The notes under the pieces: model-generated
The model's input: only the letters and a program-made list of their open reading frames with translations
Told to the model about the DNA's origin: nothing
Databases searched by the model: none
Source of the DNA: Pelagicoccus sp. SDUM812005
GTDB taxonomy: Bacteria > Verrucomicrobiota > Verrucomicrobiia > Opitutales > Opitutaceae
Direction: 5' to 3'
Length of the DNA stretch: 64,000 nt
NCBI RefSeq assembly: GCF_031127875.1
Contig: NZ_JARXIA010000009.1
Coordinates: forward strand, 62,001 to 126,000
Position numbers and translations under genes: made by a program
Shown: in pieces, positions 46,459-54,177 of the stretch
Layout: each line of letters begins with the position of its first letter
How positions within the stretch are numbered: position 1 is the first letter of the stretch

Positions 46459-47159
46459 TTATGTGAGTTCGTATTTCTTTCCTTTTTCTAGTTCGGCTGA
46501 TGGTGCGACGAACGCGATGAAGTCTATCGTTTCATAGAATCTCAGTAACCAGAAGGATCCGTGTACAAATTCCTTAACAATGCCGTATGAGTAGGCGAAT
46601 TCCTTTCCTTCTCCGATTTTGGTCCATGTTGATCCGACACCCGAGGACTGAAGCAGATCATTGATCCACCTTCTTTGTAAATCGTTCATGTCGTCGAATG
46701 AGCGTATGTTGATAGAATAACTGTGATCAAGGATGAGGTCAAAATCCTGATAGATCAAACCTCTTACTACTTTCTCAATCGTTTGGTAAACCGAGTTCGT
46801 TGAGTACGGTACCATTATTCTCTCTTCGAATCTGCCTCCCGGGTTGACAGGCAGCCAAAGCCTACGAGAATCGACTTCAATACGTCTTCTTAATCTTTTA
46901 TTATGCGAAAGGGTTCTGGAAGTCGTAAGTGAGAGTTTTTTTTGGCTGGTGTGTCCATCCCTACTCGCATAGCTATATACATTTTGAACTCCTCGTCTTC
47001 TTTTGACGTGCCGCCGTTGCATTCCTTGCAAGCAGGAACCGTTATTAAGTTCGATGGGCGTGGCTTTGGAAATATGGACTTAGGTGGTACGTGATCGTCG
47101 GTGACGATCTTGTGCTCTCCACAGAAGACGCATGTATCCATATTTTCTTTATTCATCAA
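46459..47159 (-). pseudogene. HNH endonuclease-like gene, split by a -1 frameshift at an A8 run
   Basis: Two overlapping minus-strand frames make one protein of about 233 residues. The first (from 47159 or 47156) carries an HNH-type zinc finger: CVFCGEHKIVTDDHVPPKSI, with DHVPPKS as the catalytic part and PACKECNGG as the second cysteine pair; it goes on to MDTPAKKN and then leaves the frame. The second frame continues smoothly with KLSLTTSRTLSHNKRLRRRI to the end at 46459. They join at T8 on the plus strand (46936-46943), which in coding sense is A-AAA-AAC, a classical -1 slippery heptamer. It is either a broken gene, a sequencing error in the homopolymer, or a real frameshift or slippage product. 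GC content is low, as in a mobile gene. Confidence 0.7.
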
Positions 47160-47626
47160 ACCGTTTTATTCTATGCAGTTTTGGTGCGCATATCACTTAT
47201 GGTGGTATTTGTTTCTTGTGGTCATGTCGCTACGCTCGGTTACCGCTTTTAACCGTTAAGGTGGTAGAATTTCCGGTTATAGGTGCGCTTTGGGGTCGAT
47301 ATACAGATTTTTCGATTTTGGATATTGGGACGATGGCGGGTTGCTCGGTTGGCCAGAAAGGCATGAGATTGCAGATTGTCGCGGATCTGTTGCGAGACAA
47401 GCGGATAATAGGCGAAAGTACGAGCGAACGGGCCCGTTTTGCGCTTAGCTCGGGGCGGGGTTGTGAGTTAACCGCGCCGTTGGGTTCGAGGTCGCGGAGG
47501 GAGTAGGGGTGGCTTCGAGGGTAGCGCTGAGCTTTAGCCAGCGCACGCGATGGTTGGATCACTGCTGCGGGACGCGGACGGGAAAGCGCCGCGTTGCCTG
47601 CCGCGACGCTACAGCGGTGACGGCCC
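47160..47626. other. Intergenic region, no gene seen
   Basis: About 470 bases between the HNH remnant and the GH28 gene end. Open frames here have no recognisable motif and low-complexity arginine-rich translations. GC content rises towards GH28, so the edge of the low-GC patch lies here. No repeats or att-like direct repeats were noticed. Confidence 0.45.
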
Positions 47627-49111
47627 CTACAATCGGTCCGACTCGAGGGGGGCGTTGCGGAAGGCGCGTTCTTCTTCAGGGGTGCCGAGGGTTTCGGCGG
47701 GGTAGATTTTGGGCTGCACCGCTTCGCCGTTGATGCGGACGTTTTCGAAGGTGATGCCCTCGGCGAGGGCGAGGAACTGGGGGACTTGCTTGGCTTGGCC
47801 GATGGTCACGTTGCGTAAGGTGATATTGGATACGAGTGCCTGAGGTTTGCCGACCGCGTAGATGCCGAACTTTTCCGCGATGTTGCAGCTGACGTCTTCG
47901 ATGACGAAATCGGAGTATTGGGAGGGGAAGTTGTTGCCGCGCCAGCCGGGGTAGTCGGTGAGGAAGTCGATGAAGTTGGTGCGGGCGGTGCCGACTTGGA
48001 TGTTGCGCACGCGCACGCCGCGGATGTAGCCGCCGCGGTCGGGATTGGACTTGAAGTAGATGCAGGAGCGGGCGCTGCCGATGCGGCAGTTTTCCATGAA
48101 GATGGATCGCACGCCGCCGGACATTTCGCTGCCGACGGCGAGGGCGTTGTGCACGTCGGGCATCTCGCAGTTGCGGATGACGATGCGCTCGGTGGGACGT
48201 CCCACGTTCCAGCCGTCTTGGTCGCGGCCGGCTTTGATGGCCACGGAGTCGTCGCCGGTAAGGAAGGTGCAGTCCTCGATGAGCACGTTGCGGGAGGAGT
48301 CGGGGTCGACCCCGTCATTGTTCTGGTGGTAGCTATTGACGGTGACCCCGCGCAGGGTCACGTCCGAGCAGAAGACTGGGTGGATACACCAGAAGGGGGA
48401 GTTGGTGACGGTGACATCTTCGACGAGCACTCGCTCGCAGCCGAAGAATTGGATGAAGGGAGGGCGGAGAAAGTCGCCTTCGCCGAAGACGCGCTGGTGA
48501 ACGGGCACGAGGTCGTTGCCCATTTGGCGGAGTCGCAATTGGGCGGCTTGCTGCTGGGGGCGCCAGGTGGCGAAGCCATCGGCTGCGTTGCCGTTGATCG
48601 TTCCGGAGCCGGTGATGGCCACGTCGGTGGCTTGGAAGGCGTAGATGAGGGGGGAGTAGTTGTAGCAGAGGCTGCCTTCCCAGCGAGTGAGCACGGCGGG
48701 CAGGTAGTCAGCGGGATCTTCGCTGAAGACGATTTCGGCCCCTGCTTCCAGATGGAGCTCGATGTGGCTTTTGAGGTGGATGGGGCCCTTGAGGTACCAC
48801 TTGCCTTCGGGGAAGATCAATTTCCCCCCGCCTTGCCGCACGGCGTCGGCGAGGGCGGCCTTGACCGCGGGCAGGGAATCGAAGTCGAGACGTGCTTGGG
48901 CGCCGTATTCGACTATGGAATACAGGCGGGAGGGAATTTCAGGAGCTTGGATCGAATCGACGATCTCGGTAGCGACGTCCCAGGTGAGCTCTGCTTCGGC
49001 GCTCGGATCGCTTTTCGTATTCGAATCGGAACGGCAGCTGCTTGTCGCGGCAAGCAGGACCATCAGGACAGTTAGGTTCCAGAAGCGATTTTGGGAGAAC
49101 AATTGATACAT
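47627..49111 (-). CDS. GH28 polygalacturonase-like lipoprotein
   Basis: This is a 494-residue right-handed beta-helix enzyme. I use the ATG at 49111, which has AAAGGA six bases upstream; a longer frame starts at 49138. The N terminus ends in a lipobox-like LAATSSC, so it is probably a lipoprotein. GH28 motifs are NNDGVDPDSSRNVLIEDC (the NxD aspartate), LTGDDSVAIKAG (the DD pair), LAVGSEMSGG and CIYFKSNPDRGG. The family hydrolyses galacturonan or related rhamnogalacturonan and can act in exo mode. It is divergent from the alpha-galactosidase gene with two operator copies between them. Exact linkage specificity is not clear. Confidence 0.9.
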   Translation of the reverse strand: MYQLFSQNRFWNLTVLMVLLAATSSCRSDSNTKSDPSAEAELTWDVATEIVDSIQAPEIPSRLYSIVEYGAQARLDFDSLPAVKAALADAVRQGGGKLIFPEGKWYLKGPIHLKSHIELHLEAGAEIVFSEDPADYLPAVLTRWEGSLCYNYSPLIYAFQATDVAITGSGTINGNAADGFATWRPQQQAAQLRLRQMGNDLVPVHQRVFGEGDFLRPPFIQFFGCERVLVEDVTVTNSPFWCIHPVFCSDVTLRGVTVNSYHQNNDGVDPDSSRNVLIEDCTFLTGDDSVAIKAGRDQDGWNVGRPTERIVIRNCEMPDVHNALAVGSEMSGGVRSIFMENCRIGSARSCIYFKSNPDRGGYIRGVRVRNIQVGTARTNFIDFLTDYPGWRGNNFPSQYSDFVIEDVSCNIAEKFGIYAVGKPQALVSNITLRNVTIGQAKQVPQFLALAEGITFENVRINGEAVQPKIYPAETLGTPEEERAFRNAPLESDRL

Positions 49112-49249
49112 GAAATTCCTTTGCTGGGTTTGTTGCATTTTGTAGGTGCGCCGTTTCGAGGCGGCAAGCGTTTGGGGCGTTGGCGCTGCGGCGCCTCGCT
49201 CAACGATTAGAAGATTGGGAGTTTGGGGAAGCTTGCTAGCGTGCGGGAG

Positions 49250-49262
49250 CTTTAGCGTAAGG
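49250..49262. promoter_or_regulatory. Operator copy 6 (CTTTAGCGTAAGG), GH28 side
   Basis: TTTA-GCG-TAAGG lies 138 bases upstream of the GH28 start, in the divergent region shared with the alpha-galactosidase. Confidence 0.55.
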
Positions 49263-49298
49263 TTAGGCTATGGCTACCTTTGAAATTGCTCGCGAAGG

Positions 49299-49312
49299 CT
49301 TTACGCTAAAAT
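49299..49312. promoter_or_regulatory. Operator copy 7 (CTTTACGCTAAAAT), alpha-galactosidase side
   Basis: TTTA-CGC-TAAAA lies about 52 bases before the alpha-galactosidase start. It is the inverse of copy 6, so the pair forms a widely spaced inverted arrangement (centres 49 bases apart). Confidence 0.6.
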
Positions 49313-49363
49313 CTGCAGCTCCTTGAGGGAGGCGGTGGCGGGATGTCACAGTGAGAAACCCAA

Positions 49364-51253
49364 ATGAAGTACCTTATTATTTTGATCGGTTCGTGGCTCT
49401 TGGGAGCGACGGTTCTTGGAGCAGAGACCCTGGCGCTGCCGGAAGTCCGTATTCACACCCTGGATGCGGTGCCTGGACTTGTGGCGGAGTCGCGCTTCGA
49501 AACGACTCCAGGCGGCGGGAGAACCTTAAGGGTGGTCCTGCGCAACGAGGGCAGCGAGGCTGTGCGTTTGGACTCGGTAGAAACGCGTTTCGGCTGGGGT
49601 GGCCCGCCTTCCTCCGAAACCTTGGTGGCCACGGGAGGCACGACTCAGTTTCGGCATCCGACTCGCGTCACGGAGGCGGCTCACTGGCCAGCCACCTCCG
49701 CTTCCTTCCTATTGCGCAAGGACGGTGGCAGGCACCTAGTGGCGGGCCTCTTGGGCTGGAGGACGTTCTATACGGAGCTGACCTTCGATGCCGGCGAGGT
49801 GAGGGTGAAGACCTTTGGCGAGCAGAAGCGGATCCAGCCGGGAAGCTCGGTCACTTTGGAGTCGATATGGCTGGCGGAAAGCCAGTCCTGGGAGGGCTTG
49901 CTGTACCGCTATGGCGACCAGATCGCGGCGGCGAATAATGTGAACCTGCCGGAGAAGGAGCAGATCGTGGGCTGGGCCAATTGGGACTACTACGGCAAGC
50001 ATTTCAGCGGCGAGTCGATCATGGAAAACGCTCGGGAGCTTGCGAAGATGGAGCTAGGCGGAAGCTTGGTGCAGATCGACGATGGCTGGCGCGAGCATTC
50101 GGGCGACTTTGGCGACGAGGAAGTGCGTATCGGAGATTTGGATGCGATCGTGGACGAGATCAACGCCTCTGGGATGAGGGCCGGTATCCACGTGGACTCG
50201 ACGCGAGCGGATCCACGCTCGAAGATTGCTCGCAAGCATCCGGAGTATTTCTTGCATTTGGAGGACGGAAGCCTGCTGGTGGGCGAGCGTTCCAACGGTC
50301 GGGTGGGGCATGTCTATTTCGACTACACCCATCCGGGAGCTCGGGCTCACATGGCGGCTAATATTCGTTGGCTGCGGGAGAAGGGCTTCGAGTACTTCAA
50401 GCTCGATTTCATGCGATTCGCGGCGGAGGTGAATATCCTTTCGCGGGCCGAGCTGCCAGCCGATACGCGCATCGTGCGGCATGACGACAGCATGACGCTC
50501 TTTGAAGGATTCAACCTCATGATGCTGGCCTTTCGGGAGGCGATGGGCGAGGAATCGTTTTTCCTCGGTTGCTCGGCGGAGTTTGGCGTGACTTACGGGC
50601 ACGTGGATGGCTTGCGCTCGGGCGGCGATATCGACCCGACCTTCAGCCGCTACCAGCGCTCCACTATGGAGAATGGCGGCATGTTCTTTTTGAACGGTCG
50701 TGTGGTTTGGTCCGATGCGGACTACCTGGTGGTACGCAACAAGTTCGACGAGGACGAGGATCGGGTCGACAGTTATCGAAAATCCGGATGGGAAAACTCC
50801 TGGTCGATGTCGCGTATGTGGGCCCACTATGTGGGGCTCTTTGGCGGGCCGATTATTTCCGGAGACAAGCTGCCGACGTTGCGGGAAGAGCGTCGCGAGC
50901 TGCTACGCGAAGCCATTGAGTTGCCTAAGTGCGAACGCTTCTATCCGGTCGACTTCTGGCAACGCGGCCGCGATCGCGACGACTCCTATCATGCGTTTTT
51001 GGGAGAAGCGAACGATGGGGTTTATCTGGCCTTCTTCAATTGGGGAACGACGACCCGTGAATATCGCATAGAAGGGCTTCCGGCTGGTGCGAAGCTGAGT
51101 GTCTTGGCGGGTGAAGGTATCCTGACGGCGGATACAAAGGTCGGTGCCTTGACGGTACCCTACTTTCATTCGACGATTTTGAAGGTAACTGGCAGCAGCT
51201 TCGACGAGCTACGCCGGACGCTCGCGGTTACGTATCCAGAACGTGGGTTGTAG
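49364..51253 (+). CDS. GH36-like alpha-galactosidase (secreted)
   Basis: This 629-residue enzyme has a signal peptide (MKYLIILIGSWLLGATVLGA). The N-terminal beta-sandwich (~22-190) is followed by a TIM barrel with clan GH-D motifs: VGWANWDYYGKHFSGESI, GSLVQIDDGWREHSGDFG, MRAGIHVDSTRADPRS, and YFKLDFMRF, in which Asp348 is the likely nucleophile. RSGGDIDP (Asp422 or Asp424) carries the likely acid/base. A C-terminal beta domain follows (FFNWGTTTREYRIEGLPAGA). The overall pattern is GH36-like/melibiase, but it is distant from classical members, so alpha-galactosidase is the likely and not the only possible activity. It is divergent from GH28 and should act outside the cytoplasm. Confidence 0.85.
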   Translation: MKYLIILIGSWLLGATVLGAETLALPEVRIHTLDAVPGLVAESRFETTPGGGRTLRVVLRNEGSEAVRLDSVETRFGWGGPPSSETLVATGGTTQFRHPTRVTEAAHWPATSASFLLRKDGGRHLVAGLLGWRTFYTELTFDAGEVRVKTFGEQKRIQPGSSVTLESIWLAESQSWEGLLYRYGDQIAAANNVNLPEKEQIVGWANWDYYGKHFSGESIMENARELAKMELGGSLVQIDDGWREHSGDFGDEEVRIGDLDAIVDEINASGMRAGIHVDSTRADPRSKIARKHPEYFLHLEDGSLLVGERSNGRVGHVYFDYTHPGARAHMAANIRWLREKGFEYFKLDFMRFAAEVNILSRAELPADTRIVRHDDSMTLFEGFNLMMLAFREAMGEESFFLGCSAEFGVTYGHVDGLRSGGDIDPTFSRYQRSTMENGGMFFLNGRVVWSDADYLVVRNKFDEDEDRVDSYRKSGWENSWSMSRMWAHYVGLFGGPIISGDKLPTLREERRELLREAIELPKCERFYPVDFWQRGRDRDDSYHAFLGEANDGVYLAFFNWGTTTREYRIEGLPAGAKLSVLAGEGILTADTKVGALTVPYFHSTILKVTGSSFDELRRTLAVTYPERGL

Positions 51254-51413
51254 TTCGCGGGTGTCGTCTCGGCGTGGCGGCAAACAGTCTTCGCATGGGA
51301 CTACGACCGTCGTCGCGCCAGCCCTACCTTGCTGCGAACCCTGCTGGCTTAAAAGAGCGCGTCTTCCGCAAGGCTCTTTGGGAGATACTATAAGGGACTC
51401 GGCTGACAGCACT

Positions 51414-52934
51414 CTAGCGGGTGCCGGTTATGATGTCGTTTAGGTATTCTTCGATGTTGAGGTAACCGTCGCCATCGTCGTCCTTTAGGGGATCGCTGCC
51501 GTATTCTGTTTCCAGTGTATCCGGAATGCCATCACGGTCGGCGTCGATGGCCGAGGGGAGACCGTAGCTGGCGTAGTCGGGGAGCTTGGGGTCGCCGTCG
51601 GAATCGATGTCGGCCGCGGCCTTAGGGCCGACCGGGTTGAGCCATTTTCCTGGCTGGGATTTTGGTGGCAGGTAGACGACGTCGATAAGGGAACCTTGGC
51701 GGTTGGATATGTCGTTCATCAAGCGGGCGTCGATAGCGTCGCGGGAAGGCCAGCGGGCTCCTACTTCGTCGAGCAGGAAGTCCAGCTCGTTGAGCTGGGA
51801 GGAGAGTTTCGTTATTTCGTTCATCCCGATCCCGGCGAAGGCGGGTTCTGATGTGAAGGCTTCGGATTTGATCTTAGCGTTGGTGAAACCGGCTTCGATC
51901 ACGTCCTGGTGGGGCAGGAGCTCGTAGCCGCTAAACGATGCAGCGTTGCCGCGTAGGAAGATTTTGCTGCCCGAGCTGGAGTCGATTCCGTTGAAGCGGA
52001 CCAGCCGATCCTTGTGGGTGGTCGTGTCCGGGCCTCCTAGCCAGTAGTTAGCTATAACATGGGCTTTGAGCGGGTGCGTTCCCACTTTTATGGAACCGGA
52101 GAGCTGTCCGCCAGCGTTGCCGAAGTTGTAGATATAGTTGTTTATCAGTTCGCTTTGGTCCGTTTGCTTGAGGAAGGGGTTGCGGTATTCGTGATGGGCG
52201 ATGAGGTTGCGGTAGAGAGTAACGTTGCGAGTCCATGGACCGATAACCATGCCCATGCCGTGCTTGGCGTTGTGGTACTCGACTGGAGCTGTCTCATCTT
52301 CGTGGATACTGTCTCGCAGCGAGGATTCGATGATATTGTACTGGAAAGTCACGTTCTGGCAGGCCCGGTAGGCGCTGGCGGTTTCGTCGGTTCCCCAACT
52401 GAAGGAGCAGTGGTCGATAATGATGTCTCTGAGGCTGGGGTCGCTTTCCGCGAGCTCGCCGACTTTGATGGCATCCCGATTGCGGGGCGCGGTGTTGACG
52501 CTGTAGTGCAAGTCGCTCGGTCGCACGCGCAGTCCGCGGACGATGATGTCGTGGGCGCCGTCGCGAATTTCTAGTCCTTCGCCGCGAATGCAGATGCCGC
52601 CTAAGGGAGCGGTTTGGCCGGCGATGGTGATGAAAGGGCTGTCGATGACTAAGGGTCTGCTTTCTTGCAGCGTAATGACTCCGCCGATACGAAATACAAT
52701 GAAGCGACCTCGCTTGCCTTTGACGCTGTCGATGGCGTGCCGGAGGGTACCGGGGCTATCGTCGTCGGCGAGGCTGTCGACGATATAGACTTCGGGCTTC
52801 GTCCCGCCGCGTGCCCCTTGGGCGTATTTGCCGAAACCGGCGGCCCCGGGGAAGGCGGGCAACGGATCCGCTGCCGATGCTACGGCGAGTGAGCAGCTTG
52901 CAAGAGTGGATAGGAAGTAAGCGAAGGATTTCAT
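51414..52934 (-). CDS. PL1-type pectate lyase-like protein with calcium-repeat tail
   Basis: This 506-residue secreted beta-helix protein has a signal peptide (MKSFAYFLSTLASCSLAVAS, cleavage near SAA-DP). The PL1-like segments are FPGAAGFGKYAQGARGG, IVDSLADDDSPGTLRHAI, IVFRIGGVITLQESRPLVID, IIIDHCSFSWGTDETASAY and VTLYRNLIAHHEYRNP. The last ~70 residues hold thrombospondin-type-3-like calcium loops (DIDSDGDPKLPD, DADRDGIPDTLE, DDDGDGYLNIEE). Lyase action on a uronic-acid polymer would create the unsaturated ends that the GH105 enzyme removes. An operator copy lies at 53122-53134, about 190 bases upstream. Confidence 0.87.
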   Translation of the reverse strand: MKSFAYFLSTLASCSLAVASAADPLPAFPGAAGFGKYAQGARGGTKPEVYIVDSLADDDSPGTLRHAIDSVKGKRGRFIVFRIGGVITLQESRPLVIDSPFITIAGQTAPLGGICIRGEGLEIRDGAHDIIVRGLRVRPSDLHYSVNTAPRNRDAIKVGELAESDPSLRDIIIDHCSFSWGTDETASAYRACQNVTFQYNIIESSLRDSIHEDETAPVEYHNAKHGMGMVIGPWTRNVTLYRNLIAHHEYRNPFLKQTDQSELINNYIYNFGNAGGQLSGSIKVGTHPLKAHVIANYWLGGPDTTTHKDRLVRFNGIDSSSGSKIFLRGNAASFSGYELLPHQDVIEAGFTNAKIKSEAFTSEPAFAGIGMNEITKLSSQLNELDFLLDEVGARWPSRDAIDARLMNDISNRQGSLIDVVYLPPKSQPGKWLNPVGPKAAADIDSDGDPKLPDYASYGLPSAIDADRDGIPDTLETEYGSDPLKDDDGDGYLNIEEYLNDIITGTR

Positions 52935-53250
52935 TGGTTTAAGGGTACGAGGGCAAAGGATTTGTAGGAGCTGCTCTTCCGGGGGGAGGGGCGCTGGCTA
53001 GGACGGTCTTTTTCGCGGTCGCGTTTGGCTGCTTTCACATGGCGAGTAGAGGCATTTGGTTTTTTGTTGGCGAGCAGCCGAATGCTTCGGGTCGGGAGGG
53101 CGCGTTGCCAATCTTAAGCGTCTATAGCGTAAAGTGGCGGCGGCTGGCGAAAGCAGGTAGGGCCGCGCTGGCTTCGCGCCGCCTGTCAGGCGCGAGGACT
53201 CCTGCGTTCTTACGCGGCTTCCCGTCGATACGCGTGTTTTCACGCGGGGC
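52935..53250. other. Intergenic region upstream of the lyase
   Basis: About 315 bases with the operator copy at 53122 and GC-rich words such as GTAGGGCCGCGCTGG near 53158 that resemble the scattered repeats at 40.6-41.0 kb. No gene seen. Confidence 0.45.
53122..53134. promoter_or_regulatory. Operator copy 8 (CTATAGCGTAAAG) upstream of the PL1-type lyase
   Basis: TATA-GCG-TAAAG lies about 188 bases before the lyase start, the farthest of the eight sites from its gene. Nothing else between it and the tRNA repeats looks like a gene. Confidence 0.45.
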
Positions 53251-53318
53251 ATTTGCCTACAAAAAAACCGCAGTTGTTTACGCTGCGGTTCTTTGCCCAT
53301 TCGAAAATGGTCGGGGTG
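53251..53318 (-). repeat. tRNA-Pro 3'-tail/terminator repeat, copy 1
   Basis: Read on the minus strand: the 11-base tRNA end CACCCCGACCA (53308-53318), an AATGG/CCATT mini-hairpin, then the terminator hairpin AACCGCAG...CTGCGGTT (53266-53290) and a T7 run. The hairpin loop differs from the other copies (one extra base), which fits drift after duplication. Confidence 0.8.
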
Positions 53319-53469
53319 TTCCGAGGAGCAGGTGCGACGACATCGATGGAGCGGAGTGACATCTCAAGGATTGCTGTCGCTTCGCTCCATCGCTGCGCGA
53401 CTCCCTTCGGTCGGCCTTCTCCGCTGCGCTCCGTCGAACCTTTCGGTCCTCATCCTTTCACGCGAGGCG

Positions 53470-53535
53470 TTTGCGTACAAAAAAACCGCAGTTGTTGTAC
53501 TGCGGTTCTTTGCCCATTCGAAAATGGTCGGGGTG
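53470..53535 (-). repeat. tRNA-Pro 3'-tail/terminator repeat, copy 2
   Basis: Same elements: tRNA end word at 53525-53535, terminator hairpin at 53484-53507. Copies 1 and 2 also share the 3'-adjacent (plus-strand) segment TTCCGAGGAGCAGGTGCGAC and on to about GGATTG, so they were duplicated with flanking DNA not present beside copies 3 and 4. Confidence 0.8.
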
Positions 53536-53694
53536 TTCCGAGGAGCAGGTGCGACGACATCGATGGAGCGGAGTGACATCTCAAGGATTGGTTGGGCTTT
53601 GCCCAAGTCCTTCGGACTCCTGCTTCGCAGGCCCCATCTCCGTTCGCTTCGCTCTCTCCGTCGAACCTTTCGGTCCTCATCCTTTCACGCGAGG

Positions 53695-53770
53695 CATTTG
53701 CCTACAAAAAAACCGCAGTTGTTATGCTGCGGTTCTTTGCCCATTCGAAAATGGTCGGGGTGAAAGGATT
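53695..53770 (-). repeat. tRNA-Pro 3'-tail/terminator repeat, copy 3
   Basis: Hairpin at 53711-53734. This copy keeps 19 bases of the tRNA end (53752-53770, TGGTCGGGGTGAAAGGATT on plus), more than copies 1 and 2, then departs into the 110-base spacer also found after copy 1. Confidence 0.8.
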
Positions 53771-53868
53771 GCTGTCGCTTCGCTCCATCGCTGCGCGACT
53801 CCCTTCGGTCGGCCTTCTCCGCTGCGCTCCGTCGAACCTTTCGGTTCTCATCCTTTCACGCGAGGCGT

Positions 53869-53922
53869 TTGCATACAAAAAAACCGCAGTTGTTGTACTG
53901 CGGTTCTTTGCCCATTCGAAAA
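53869..53922 (-). repeat. tRNA-Pro terminator repeat, copy 4 (adjoining the intact tRNA)
   Basis: This is the copy attached to the functional tRNA gene. The segment GCATACAAAAAAACCGCAG and on to CCCATTCGAAAA is shared with copies 1-3. It is the likely source of the other three. Confidence 0.8.
53877..53905 (-). terminator. Intrinsic terminator of tRNA-Pro
   Basis: In minus sense AACCGCAG - TACAACAA - CTGCGGTT, then TTTTTTT. It begins 17 bases after the encoded CCA end. Confidence 0.85.
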
Positions 53923-53999
53923 TGGTCGGGGTGAAAGGATTCGAACCTTCGACCTCCTGGTCCCAAACCAGGCGCTCTACCAGGCTAAGCTACACCCCG
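53923..53999 (-). tRNA. tRNA-Pro (anticodon TGG), CCA encoded
   Basis: In minus sense the acceptor stem CGGGGTG pairs with CACCCCG. The anticodon arm is CCTGG-TTTGGGA-CCAGG, giving anticodon TGG. The D arm contains AGCCTGGTAGAGC and the T arm GGTTCGAATCC. Discriminator A and CCA (53923-53925) are encoded, for 77 bases in all. Confidence 0.97.
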
Positions 54000-54013
54000 T
54001 AAAAAGGAGGAGC

Positions 54014-54042
54014 AAAAGATTGGGATTCGGGGGTTCTGTCAA
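54014..54042 (-). promoter_or_regulatory. Promoter of tRNA-Pro
   Basis: A perfect TTGACA on the minus strand (54037-54042) is followed after exactly 17 bases by TCTTTT (54014-54019), about 15 bases before the tRNA 5' end. The -35 is strong, the -10 weak. Confidence 0.55.
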
Positions 54043-54177
54043 GAACAAGTTCCGATTCTTTGGGGCATATCTCGAATTTCTCTCGGGGATGCGGGGAAAT
54101 AGGCGTTGCGCCGCTCTGAGAATGCGCTTCTTGTTTTGGTAAAAATGCCTCCTTCAGGGCTCTTTGACTCAGCTAAA

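Noticed and set aside
48100-48360. GH28 with a lost catalytic motif (GSEMSGG instead of GHG)
   Set aside because: This variation is common in bacterial GH28-like enzymes, and the NxD and DD motifs are intact, so it is not evidence of inactivity.
47917-49075. 385-codon plus-strand frame opposite GH28
   Set aside because: Antisense to a gene with full GH28 motifs; composition Gly/Val/Asp-rich with no motif.
53251-53940. CRISPR array
   Set aside because: The repeats are regularly spaced but are tRNA-tail and terminator duplications, the spacers are themselves repeats, and no cas genes are near.
53253-54142. Overlapping plus-strand frames with repeated AYKKTA.. and FENGRG.. peptides
   Set aside because: They are translations of the tRNA/terminator repeats and run into the tRNA gene; no start or family signal.
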